Source of the DNA: Tritrichomonas musculus
Lineage: Eukaryota; Parabasalia; Tritrichomonadida; Tritrichomonadidae
Direction: 5' to 3'
Assembly (NCBI GenBank): GCA_039105265.1
Contig: JAPFFF010000019.1
Location: 2,140,501 to 2,204,500 of the forward strand
Length of the DNA stretch: 64,000 nucleotides
Below the pieces are notes generated by a model. The model was given only the letters and a program-made list of their open reading frames with translations. It had not been told where the DNA came from and searched no databases. Below, piece after piece: positions 53,331-62,700 of this stretch. Each line of letters starts with the position of its first letter. The stretch's first letter is position 1. Made by a program: the position numbers and the translations under genes.

Positions 53331-55379
53331 TTAGACCTTCATGAGAGCTGCTAATTGTGGATTTTCTAAAATACTTATTGGAATATTATTTGTTTGAATA
53401 GGAGGTTGATAAGCAGGTCGAGCAACAGGCATAGCTCTTCCTTGTTGTCTTTGAATTCTTAAAGGAGCATTTTTCATTTTATTTCTTTGTCGTATTTCCA
53501 TTAATTTTCTATCTACTTCTTGTTTTGAAGTATTTCGATTTGGAGTAAAAGTTTCTCTTCTAATTATTTGTCTTCTTGGAGGTGGAGCTCTAGGCATTTG
53601 ATAATCATCATCTAAAGAAGGTCCTGCCAGAAATACTTTTGACTCTACAGGTCGAACAACAGGCATTTGAGGAATAACTTCCGGCATTCTCACAGCATAT
53701 AACGGAGCATCTTTACGGGCTCTAGTAGGTAATTCTACTATTCCAGAACTTGTTCGAATCTTCGTTTTTTGGTCTATTGGAATAGGCAATAAATTCCCTG
53801 TCTGAGGCATTTTGGGAGTTTTTATTGTGGTTAAAGTAGGTTCTTGATATTCTTCTAATTTATCTGTTATTGAAGCAATTTTTTCAATCGGATTATTATC
53901 TTTAACTAACATTACAGGAGAAGTTATTGGCTTAATAACTGGTAAATCTTCATCATTATCATCATCATCTTCTGGCCATTTTTCTTCTGGTTCTTCTGCT
54001 TTGACAGTAAATAATGAGGATGGTCCAGGAGAAGGTTTTGGTGATGTTGCAGGATAAGAATCTTTCTTTAATCTTTGAGCTCTTTGTTTATCTAATATCC
54101 ATCTCCTTAGAGATACAGGAGGGGCAAATTTATTCGAAGGAACAAGGGGTTTTGTAAAATCATTAACTTTAGGTTTGAGAGGATTATCATCGTCATCAGA
54201 GCCAGAATCAAATTTAGATTTTAATGAAAATAATGAATCTGAAGCAGGTTTAGGGGTATCTCTATTAAATCCTGTCAATCTTAGAGGGGCATTAGCTCTT
54301 GTTAAATCTCCTATACCACTTTTATTGACTTCCATTCCTGGTCTTGAAAATGTTGTAGGGTTTGTTGTTGAATTTGTTGATGGAGTTAAAGGATTTGTTT
54401 GTCTTTGAGCATTTAAAGCAGAAAATCTTAAAGGCTGACCGACAGTTCCTCCAAATGTAGACCCTGAATTAAATCCTCCTCCTACCGAATTACTTTTTTG
54501 ATTATCTTTTTCCCTTTGCTTTTCTTCTAAATCTCTTTTTTCATCATCAAGAGCTTGTTTAGCATTTTCAAATTCCATATTTTTATATTTATCGATAGTG
54601 ATTTCCGACATCCCTAATTTCCTTCTCATTCTATTTATATCATTAATTTTAGGGTTTAAAACATTCTTTTGTTTCTTATCTTCAGCATCTTTTTCTTGGA
54701 ATTTCTTGAGTAATTCTTGAAATTGAACATATTGTTGCTGTAAATTTTGCTCTAAGACATCGACATTATTATTTGTTGATTTAACTAATTCATATTCAAA
54801 TTTTTTCTCATCAAGGTTTAATGTCGTAGGTATTTCATATTTCATAGTCTTCATTTCTTTAATCATTTTTCGAATCGGCTTACAAAATTTTTCGATTCTC
54901 AAGAATCTTTCAGCATCATCAACATTTGGATAAATTTTTGTTACTTCATCTAATTTTGTTATTGCTTCTCCTGAAATTTCATTATATTCTTTGAAATGTG
55001 GGTCTAAAAATTTGTCTCTAGACTCTAATACTAATTTCTTTAATTCTGGCAGTATTTCATCTATCTTTTCAACGGTAAAATTCTCAACCCCTGATAGGCC
55101 AAAATCATTTATTATTTTCTCTGTTGTTAATCCTGGCTCACTTCTCTTGTTTGCGATATAATTATAGTCTTGAAGGAGAGGCAAAACTCTAACATTAAAA
55201 TAAGCTGTTGTCCAATTTCCTTCTTCAGAACATAATTCTTTTAAGTTATTTTGGTCATATTTTTTACCAAATTTTTCGTTAAATTCTTTGATATTATCCA
55301 AAGTCTTCATAATAATTTTGATATCTTTTTCGGTATTAGCATATTCTTGAAGTTTTTCTTTTGTAATTTTATTACTCAT
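53331..55379 (-). CDS. Large repeat- and Pro-rich protein
   Basis: 682 residues from the ATG at 55379 (MSNKITKEKLQEYANTEKD). The first ~280 residues are helical and begin with a module (IKEFNEKFGKKYDQNNLKELCSEEGNWTTAYFNVRVLPLLQDYN) that resembles the repeats of the 1115-residue neighbour. Then follow a Gly/Thr-rich disordered zone, an acidic zone, and a basic Pro-rich tail with PRAPPPRRQIIRRETF and RIQRQQGRAMPVARP. It could be a virion or tegument-type protein. No family recognised. Confidence 0.65.
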   Translation of the reverse strand: MSNKITKEKLQEYANTEKDIKIIMKTLDNIKEFNEKFGKKYDQNNLKELCSEEGNWTTAYFNVRVLPLLQDYNYIANKRSEPGLTTEKIINDFGLSGVENFTVEKIDEILPELKKLVLESRDKFLDPHFKEYNEISGEAITKLDEVTKIYPNVDDAERFLRIEKFCKPIRKMIKEMKTMKYEIPTTLNLDEKKFEYELVKSTNNNVDVLEQNLQQQYVQFQELLKKFQEKDAEDKKQKNVLNPKINDINRMRRKLGMSEITIDKYKNMEFENAKQALDDEKRDLEEKQREKDNQKSNSVGGGFNSGSTFGGTVGQPLRFSALNAQRQTNPLTPSTNSTTNPTTFSRPGMEVNKSGIGDLTRANAPLRLTGFNRDTPKPASDSLFSLKSKFDSGSDDDDNPLKPKVNDFTKPLVPSNKFAPPVSLRRWILDKQRAQRLKKDSYPATSPKPSPGPSSLFTVKAEEPEEKWPEDDDDNDEDLPVIKPITSPVMLVKDNNPIEKIASITDKLEEYQEPTLTTIKTPKMPQTGNLLPIPIDQKTKIRTSSGIVELPTRARKDAPLYAVRMPEVIPQMPVVRPVESKVFLAGPSLDDDYQMPRAPPPRRQIIRRETFTPNRNTSKQEVDRKLMEIRQRNKMKNAPLRIQRQQGRAMPVARPAYQPPIQTNNIPISILENPQLAALMKV

Positions 55380-55439
55380 CAAGGCATTTTCCTTTGTTTC
55401 TTTGTCTAGTTTGTCATCGAAATTATCTGCCCAACCTCT

Positions 55440-58400
55440 TCATTTATCTACTTTCTTCATTTTTTTCGGGTTTGCTATGAAAGAATCAAAGTTTTGAATG
55501 ATACTTGGGGTTTGACCTTTTGACTTCTCATATTTCATCTTCACAACATTCAAATCTAAATATTGTCTGAGCGATGCTAAATCAAAATTCCATCTCTTCA
55601 AAAGAGTATTCATGGAATAATTTTTGCCTGATAATTCATTAAAATCTAACCTTAATTCTTCACATAACAAAAAAGCTCTTGCTTCAAAGGCATTTCCTTT
55701 TGCACTTTTCAAACCATCTACAGTACCATATTTTTCAACATCTAGATTATCTTTTGTTCTTTTTTCCATTTCCTCAAGTTCTTTTTTGATAGTAGACCAA
55801 TCATATTTGACAACCTCAGATAAATATTTTTTCAAATCTTTTCCTGAATATTCTTTGAAAGTATAGTTATTTATATCATCTATTTCTGGCATTTTATCTG
55901 TATCATTAATTTGGTCATACTTTTCTTTAAGCTCTAATATTTCGAGATGTAAATTTAAATCTTCTGGCTTATCATATTTTCTTAATAACGTTTCTTGAGT
56001 TTCATAATCCAAATTCAAATTTTTCATTTTATTTTTGATATCGTCTTGTGAAGTTGCCCTTTCATTAGATTTTGCTTTTGTAATATCTCTAACCATTTCA
56101 TCGATAAGCGGGTCTAATTTTGTAGAGAAGATGATTTCTTTTGTCTTTTGATTCTTAGGGAATAATGAATTTCGATAAAAGATTAAGAGTTCTGCTATTG
56201 CTTTCTTAGCTTTTGGATATTTATTCTTGTTATCTTTATATTGACCTAATTCTCTAAGACAATCATAAAAATTATATTCTGTTCCATGTTGCTGATTCCA
56301 ATAAGCTAAAGCATCTTGAATATCGTCCTCAGTACTTAAATCTTCCATTTCGATTGTTTCATTTTCTAGATAATCTCGAAGCTTATTTAATTCTTGATAT
56401 ATTTTTTCACCATAATCAGAACTTTTCAATATTTTATTTTTAATATCGTCTCTTGTATATTTGTCTTCTCTATAGAATTTATTCAATTGTTCAATGATAA
56501 TATAACATTTTAAGCCATAACTTGCTCTTGACGGGTCATTCTTAAATTCATCTCGAACCCATATCAAATCTCGAGGAGGTTCTCCTGAAAAATATTTATT
56601 AAATTTCTCTAAATCATCTTTTAGGTCATCATTGTTATTTATATTATTGACTTTTCCTTCTTCATAATCTATAACGCTTTTTAATTTCTCTAAGCCTTCT
56701 AAGGTGTCTGGAAAATCATCTTCTTTAAATCGATTTCCTAAAATGTCTTTAACTTTTTTGAGTCTAGCTTCTCTTAATAACCATATAATGGCTTCTGATA
56801 CATCATCTCCAAATTTATTAACTATATATTGTCTTTTGATTTTCTTTGGTCGAAAAGCATTATTATATTCTTCGATAGCAGAATCTAAATCCCCAACTCC
56901 ATTATATTTATCTTCATTCCTTAAAACTTTTTCGAGATATTTTATCTGTTCATCTTCATTTTTCTTACTTTCTTCTTGGTCTTCCCAAAGGACATTATAT
57001 TTATCTTCAAAGAGTTTGATTCCATTATCGAGCTTCAATTTTTTCTCGATTTGGTTTTTATCTATTTTTTGAAACAATCTCATAGCCCATTTATATCTGT
57101 CGGCCCAAGACATTACTTTTTCGTATGGATTATTCAAGCTATATGCTTTAAAATACCCATCAATCTCTCCTGTTGTTAATATTTCTTTATACCTCTCATA
57201 TTCTGCTATTTTCTTTTTCAAATACTGTCTTTTCTCTCTGCTTTTGGAATTGTCATATGCATCGACAGTTAAATCCTCTTCTCCGACTTCAGCTAAGATT
57301 TTTTGATATTTAGCTTTTTCATCAAAATTGCCTAACAAATACATAGCATTCTCTAAATCTTTTCGAATATCATTAGAGCGTAGTTCTGGGAATTCTTTCA
57401 TTAATTCATCATATGTATATTTCTTTGATGTCATGAAATTTGATTTTGAATCTTCTTCTTCGAATAATTCTTGTCTATTATAATAAGTACTTAATTTGTC
57501 ATCCATATCTCCAATACCTCTGGCCAAATCATTATTATAACGAGCTTTCATCTCTTGTTCAGATGTTTTCTCTATCTTGTCATGATAATCATAATATACT
57601 AAATAAAACATTACCGAATCATATCTATGACCATGTTTTTTAAACAACTCAGTCATTCCATCTGGCATTTTTGATTTTTCCTGCCAATCATCCAAATAGG
57701 ACATAGCCAAACTGTCATTCTTTAATTTATCTAATTCTTGACTACAAATAGACCTTTCATTTTCTAGACGCTGTAAAGTTTTTTCGTCATCTTTGTCGTC
57801 TACAAGCTTATTTAATTCTTCATTTGTAAATCCATATCTTTTCTCTAATTGTTTTACTTTTATTTTGACTTCCAAGTTCATAGAAGCATCTCTAAAATCA
57901 TGAAATTTGTCTTTTAATTTATCTACATCAACAGTAGAACCATAATAATGTTTATAATCCTTTAGCAAATCTTTAAAGTATTGACTATCCCAATTCTGAT
58001 TATTTGTTTGTTCTTTCTTTAATTGTTCATGTAATTGATGAATACCTTCTGGAGTTTCAGGGATTCCTTGAGCAGAAAAATTCTTAGATAATTTCGATAT
58101 TTGATTAACCAAATTATGATATTCCAAAAATACTTTCCAATCCTCTTTATCTTTAGATTCATCTAAGACCATCTGAGAAAGTTTATATTTTGTCGTATTA
58201 TGATTATTCCATTTCTCTAGCTCCTTCCCTAATTTATCGTCGTTCTTATAATCCTTTAAATCATCAAGTCTTTTTTCCATTAATCTAAGTTGTTCTTGAA
58301 CTGTATAATTTGCGCCATCAAATTCTTTATCAAAGTTTCGAAGATATTCTTCCTTTTTTAATTCACATTTTAGAAATGGCTCAATATTTGCTCTTTTATG

Positions 58401-58787
58401 ATTGAAATGGCTGACAAACTCATATACGCTCTTCCATTGACTTCTGCCGGTAGCTAAATATGCCAAATCAACTTGCTGATAACCAGATAAGTATTCATTT
58501 AAATAATCAATTGTTTGAGCATCAGTTTTTATTTCAGCAGGATAGTCAATACTTTGTTGACGAAACAACTGACGAAATTGAAGCTCTAAATTTACTCTTT
58601 GTAGATATCTTATTGCATCATCATCATTTGGATAAGACTCTGCAAATTTACCAAAATCTTTTTCTGGAATATGATCTTTCAAAGCCTGAGTAGTAATATA
58701 TTGTGCGCCCTGGTGCCCCGAATAACTACTGATAAGAATTTCCTTGTCTCCCAATACCAGGAACCAAGCTCCCAGAAAAATTGACAA
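55440..58787 (-). CDS. Very large protein made of ~100-residue helical repeats
   Basis: About 1115 residues, with the amino end not resolved because the frame enters a repeat block before a clear ATG. It is made of roughly ten variants of one helical module: an aromatic pair, a Leu/Tyr box and a helix (LKDYKHYYGSTVDVDKLKDKFHDFRDAS; IEEYNNAFRPKKIKRQYIVNKFGDD; LEKFNKYFSGEPPRDLIWVRDEFK; ALAYWNQQHGTEYNFYDCLRELGQY; FNELSGKNYSMNTLLKRWNFDLASLRQYLD). A solenoid built from the same module also seems to start the 682-residue neighbour. A distant echo of the module at the front of the block A polymerase is possible. Role unknown. Confidence 0.6.
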   Translation of the reverse strand: MSIFLGAWFLVLGDKEILISSYSGHQGAQYITTQALKDHIPEKDFGKFAESYPNDDDAIRYLQRVNLELQFRQLFRQQSIDYPAEIKTDAQTIDYLNEYLSGYQQVDLAYLATGRSQWKSVYEFVSHFNHKRANIEPFLKCELKKEEYLRNFDKEFDGANYTVQEQLRLMEKRLDDLKDYKNDDKLGKELEKWNNHNTTKYKLSQMVLDESKDKEDWKVFLEYHNLVNQISKLSKNFSAQGIPETPEGIHQLHEQLKKEQTNNQNWDSQYFKDLLKDYKHYYGSTVDVDKLKDKFHDFRDASMNLEVKIKVKQLEKRYGFTNEELNKLVDDKDDEKTLQRLENERSICSQELDKLKNDSLAMSYLDDWQEKSKMPDGMTELFKKHGHRYDSVMFYLVYYDYHDKIEKTSEQEMKARYNNDLARGIGDMDDKLSTYYNRQELFEEEDSKSNFMTSKKYTYDELMKEFPELRSNDIRKDLENAMYLLGNFDEKAKYQKILAEVGEEDLTVDAYDNSKSREKRQYLKKKIAEYERYKEILTTGEIDGYFKAYSLNNPYEKVMSWADRYKWAMRLFQKIDKNQIEKKLKLDNGIKLFEDKYNVLWEDQEESKKNEDEQIKYLEKVLRNEDKYNGVGDLDSAIEEYNNAFRPKKIKRQYIVNKFGDDVSEAIIWLLREARLKKVKDILGNRFKEDDFPDTLEGLEKLKSVIDYEEGKVNNINNNDDLKDDLEKFNKYFSGEPPRDLIWVRDEFKNDPSRASYGLKCYIIIEQLNKFYREDKYTRDDIKNKILKSSDYGEKIYQELNKLRDYLENETIEMEDLSTEDDIQDALAYWNQQHGTEYNFYDCLRELGQYKDNKNKYPKAKKAIAELLIFYRNSLFPKNQKTKEIIFSTKLDPLIDEMVRDITKAKSNERATSQDDIKNKMKNLNLDYETQETLLRKYDKPEDLNLHLEILELKEKYDQINDTDKMPEIDDINNYTFKEYSGKDLKKYLSEVVKYDWSTIKKELEEMEKRTKDNLDVEKYGTVDGLKSAKGNAFEARAFLLCEELRLDFNELSGKNYSMNTLLKRWNFDLASLRQYLDLNVVKMKYEKSKGQTPSIIQNFDSFIANPKKMKKVDK

Positions 58788-58915
58788 TCCAACACCAAAC
58801 TTTTCATAAACACGTTAGAGACCTACCTCAGGAACCAAGCTCCCAGAACAAGTTTGAAATTCGTTGGAAACTTACTTGGTAAACCAAGCTCCCAGAACAA
58901 GTTTGAAATTGTTAG
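58759..58915. repeat. Three copies of a GAACCAAGCTCCCAGAACA unit
   Basis: ACCAAGCTCCCAGAA occurs near 58762, 58833 and 58882; two copies extend into CAAGTTTGAAATT. No gene of its own. It separates the minus-strand genes of block E from the plus-strand genes of block F. Confidence 0.85.
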
Positions 58916-58964
58916 GGTACCTTATTTTCCAGTAGTTTGTATTTTTAAATATTTTTTTTATTTT

Positions 58965-58974
58965 TTTATTTTTC
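58965..58974 (+). promoter_or_regulatory. T-rich start motif of the 240-residue gene
   Basis: TTTATTTTTC, 4 bases before the ATG at 58979. Confidence 0.55.
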
Positions 58975-58978
58975 TAAA

Positions 58979-59701
58979 ATGCAACAAATAAATGGAACCA
59001 TTGCTGAATATTTGGATGCTTACAATAAAGATTTGAAAAAACCAAAAGACAAACAAACAATGAAATTTTATTCAATAACTGCTTCTAATGAACAATTTGA
59101 TGAATTCTTTAAAAAATATGATTGTACAATATTAAGATATCCAAAAGAATCTCTAATTTGTGAATCAATTACATTCTATCGAAATAATAATCCAACAAGA
59201 ATTATGTATTGTTATATTAGAGAATTTTATCACAATCCTGATAAATTATATAGAAAAGATTACAATTATGCTAAAAAACAAGGAATTACATTAATTAAAT
59301 CAAATGAAGAACGTTCAGAAGAATCTCGTAAACAAAAAGAGGATAAATTACGAGAATCAATGTTAAAAGAAAATTGTATATTAACTTCTCCATATGAATT
59401 ATCTGATAAATTGGTTCATTATACATTTGAAGGATTAGATTATGCAATCACACCAATAAAATGGAATAAAGGAATTCGTTCACATAAAATGAAATGCATT
59501 CGTTATACGCATGAACATATTGCACAATTATTTGCAAAAGAAGGTTGTGAATTGATTTCAAAATATGAGAATCAAAAATCTCGTTTGGAATATAAATATA
59601 AAGGAAAAACGTTTCATGTTGTTTGGAATGATTGGAAATGTTATAATTCACGTCCGCACCTAGGTGTTAAAAAAACTTATTTCTCAGAAGAATCAAAATA
59701 A
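58979..59701 (+). CDS. Protein of three tandem DNA-binding-like modules
   Basis: 240 residues. Three related modules of ~65 residues can be lined up: FFKKYDCTILRYPKESLICESITFYRN near 32, MLKENCILTSPYELSDKLVHYTFEG near 123, and LFAKEGCELISKYENQKSRLEYKYKGK near 184. The G/N-C-x-L/I..Y pattern recalls small repeat modules near HNH nucleases in large viruses, which in those have a zinc-binding Cys set that is missing here. The head (TIAEYLDAYNKD) resembles the DYIDAYNK box of the shared head domain in block B. It precedes the polymerase by about 85 bases. A DNA-binding helper is plausible. Confidence 0.6.
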   Translation: MQQINGTIAEYLDAYNKDLKKPKDKQTMKFYSITASNEQFDEFFKKYDCTILRYPKESLICESITFYRNNNPTRIMYCYIREFYHNPDKLYRKDYNYAKKQGITLIKSNEERSEESRKQKEDKLRESMLKENCILTSPYELSDKLVHYTFEGLDYAITPIKWNKGIRSHKMKCIRYTHEHIAQLFAKEGCELISKYENQKSRLEYKYKGKTFHVVWNDWKCYNSRPHLGVKKTYFSEESK

Positions 59702-59773
59702 ACAAACGATTAAAATATTTTTTTGAAACAGATTCTTAAATTTTAAATTTTTGAACTAATTTTTTTCCACATT

Positions 59774-59783
59774 TTTATTTTTG
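59774..59783 (+). promoter_or_regulatory. T-rich start motif of the block F polymerase
   Basis: TTTATTTTTG, 4 bases before the ATG at 59788. Confidence 0.6.
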
Positions 59784-59787
59784 ATAA

Positions 59788-62700
59788 ATGGCTTTCAACC
59801 AAAATTCATTTATTGATTTTACTAATGACGATATTATTGAATCTATTAATAATATTAATCAAGGACTTAATGAAAATCTTGAAATTGCAGATACTCGTCG
59901 ATATCGAGGAGGTGCTAAATTACGAAATATCAGAACATTATATACATATCTTAATCAACATAATGCCCAACAAATAATTGGGCTTGATTTTAATAATAGT
60001 GATGATTTTCTGATAAAACTTGATAATTTCATAACTCATGAACAAAATCGTCGTCAATATGAACAAAATTATCTAGATTATATTAATAATGAATCGATTA
60101 ATGATGATGAATTGAATGAAACATATAATCAATATTATAATAAACAGCATGAATTAAATAAATCTTATGAACACAATTATCAAGATATATTAAATCGTGA
60201 ATCATTTTATGAAGATGAACAACCAAATGAATCTGATTATCAATATTTCAATGAACAACAACAACAAATCAATCAAGAATTTCATGATAAACAAGTTCGT
60301 GATGATAATAATTTCTTCAACAAATTTGATAAAAACGAATACAAACAAATCAATTCTTTAGATGAACTTGTAAGAATTAATTCTCAGAACAAATTTGATA
60401 ATCAATTGAAAAAAGAAAAACTTGAAAATGCAATTAAACGTGCTTATGAAGCAGTCGATAATGCAATTAAATTAATTAAACAATATAATAAAGAAGAGAA
60501 TCTCAAGAAAATTGAACAAAAAGAAATTCACGATAAATCCCATTTACTTGAATATTATATTCCTGAAAACGAAGAATTATATGAATATCTTGATAAATTC
60601 AATAACAAATTTAAATCAAAACACAATGATTATCTTATGATTAATGAACCACATGATTTTGATAAAGCAGTTGAGGTTTGGGATTATTATACCAAATATG
60701 ATAAAGATTATGTTGATAAAGAGGAATACAATGGCTCCCCAATTGTTATTTATTATTTCAATCAAATCTCATCATTAAATCAAATCTTCGAATCATTGCA
60801 ACAAGTATTTGATAGAGAACTCAAACCATTCAAAATTCATTTCCAATTATCTGGTGTATTTGAAACTCCTGTTCATGATTTGGAGAATGAAGAAAAGGAC
60901 CATTTCGAATATGAAGCACGAAATATTAATTGGAAAAATTATCAATCTACAATTCCTATAATAATATCATCATTACAGGACCTTGATTATGTTAAAATGT
61001 ATATTGAATCGAATCTCAATTCATATGAAACATCAACTTCATCAACTAAATTAACAATCGTTGGTTCAATTTCATTTACTGTTTCGAGAATGCGAAAAGT
61101 AACCGGACATATTAAAGATTTACCAATTGAATTTTTAAGAAGTGAATGTATTATTGCTGACAATGAAGATGATAAATTATGTTTCTACCGATTTTTAGCA
61201 ATCTGTTTGAGTGATATCATAATTGTAAATAATGTTGAAATACATAAACTTGCATATACTCAAAAATATCAAATAAAGGAACGAACTAAGGTTGCTAAAA
61301 AAATACTTCTCAAAGAACATAACATTGAATATACAACTAAAATTCCAAAACAAGGATTAAAGATTCTCAATGAATTCAAAGGTGTAACGATGGAACAAAT
61401 GGAAGAATTAGCTAAGAAACATCATCTCAATATTAATATATATGAATTTACTAAAACTGATAATTCTTCATATTACGACTTATCTGAACAATGGTTTTTC
61501 GATAAATCTTATCCAACTCATTCTGCATTACTTTTCTCGAAAGACCAAATAATTCATATCATGTACATTAAGAATCCTGAAAAATTAACTCAAATACATA
61601 TTTGCCCAAAATGTCATTCATATACTCATCGTGGACCTAAAAATATGTTTAGATTTGAATCTCATGTCAAACATTGTGATGGTGTCTTCAAGAAGAACTT
61701 TATTCCAAACAAGGAACCACTTCCATTCTGTCCACATATCTTAAACAATCCAGTTTATGAATATTGTTTGGCATACGATTTAGAATGGGAACCTAACATT
61801 TATTATATGACATACGATTTTGAAACGATGGAACAATCAGTTAACAAATCGATTTCTGATTCAACTGTAATCAATTCACGTTTAATACCTCTTTCAGTTG
61901 CTTCATGTGTTAAATTATCTTCAGGATTAATTACAAAACACTTTTCACTAAGAGAGTCTGAAGAGTTTATTCCAGAATGGATTTCATGGTTGTTTGAACA
62001 ATCGATGGAAGTACTGAATGATAAAATCGTTTATGACAAATCGTTCCTCCCTGCTGATAAAATTTATGATATTGATACAAATATTTATACCATAACCGTT
62101 TTCGGATTTAATTCATCAAGATTTGATTCTAATTTGTTCAAGAAATATCTTAATTACTCACACTGGAAAGTTGAATCAAATTCATTAATTGGAACAATAT
62201 CTTCATTAAAACAATTCATTCTCGTTTCAGACCACCTTCCAACAAAATTACGATTCATTGATGCTCAATCATTTGTTGCTGGAGGTACATTAAAACAATT
62301 TGGTATCGATTTTGGTGGTGAAACTAATTCTGTGAAAGGTGTTTTCCCATATGAGGCTGTCAATTCATCAAACTATAATGAAGTATTATCTAAATCCGAA
62401 CCATTTTCATACAACGACTTTGACAGCTATCTCAACCAAAAAAATCCACTCTCAAAATCTGATTATCAAATATATCTCGAAGATGCTAAAAACTATAAAA
62501 CACGATGGGATTACTTGCTTGCTTATAATGACAATGATGTTGAAATGATGATTAAACCAATTGACAATTTAATTCAACTCAATGCTCAATATAATGTTGA
62601 TTTGATATCCAATTTATCATTATCTAAGAATGCATCTTGTATAAAATATGCTCTAGCATACAAGGATTTCAATCCTCATGAAAATTACAATCCTATACAC

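Larger units (their letters stand above)
51556..58787. mobile_element. Block E: packaging ATPase gene group
   Basis: Five same-strand genes: ATPase, a 204-residue protein, a 21-residue basic peptide, and two large repeat proteins. Gene style and start regions (poly-T before ATG) match block D, so D and E probably formed one element. The left edge is the right long inverted repeat; the right edge is a block of short repeats. No terminal inverted repeat of its own was found. It looks whole except for the unresolved amino end of the last gene. Confidence 0.5.
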
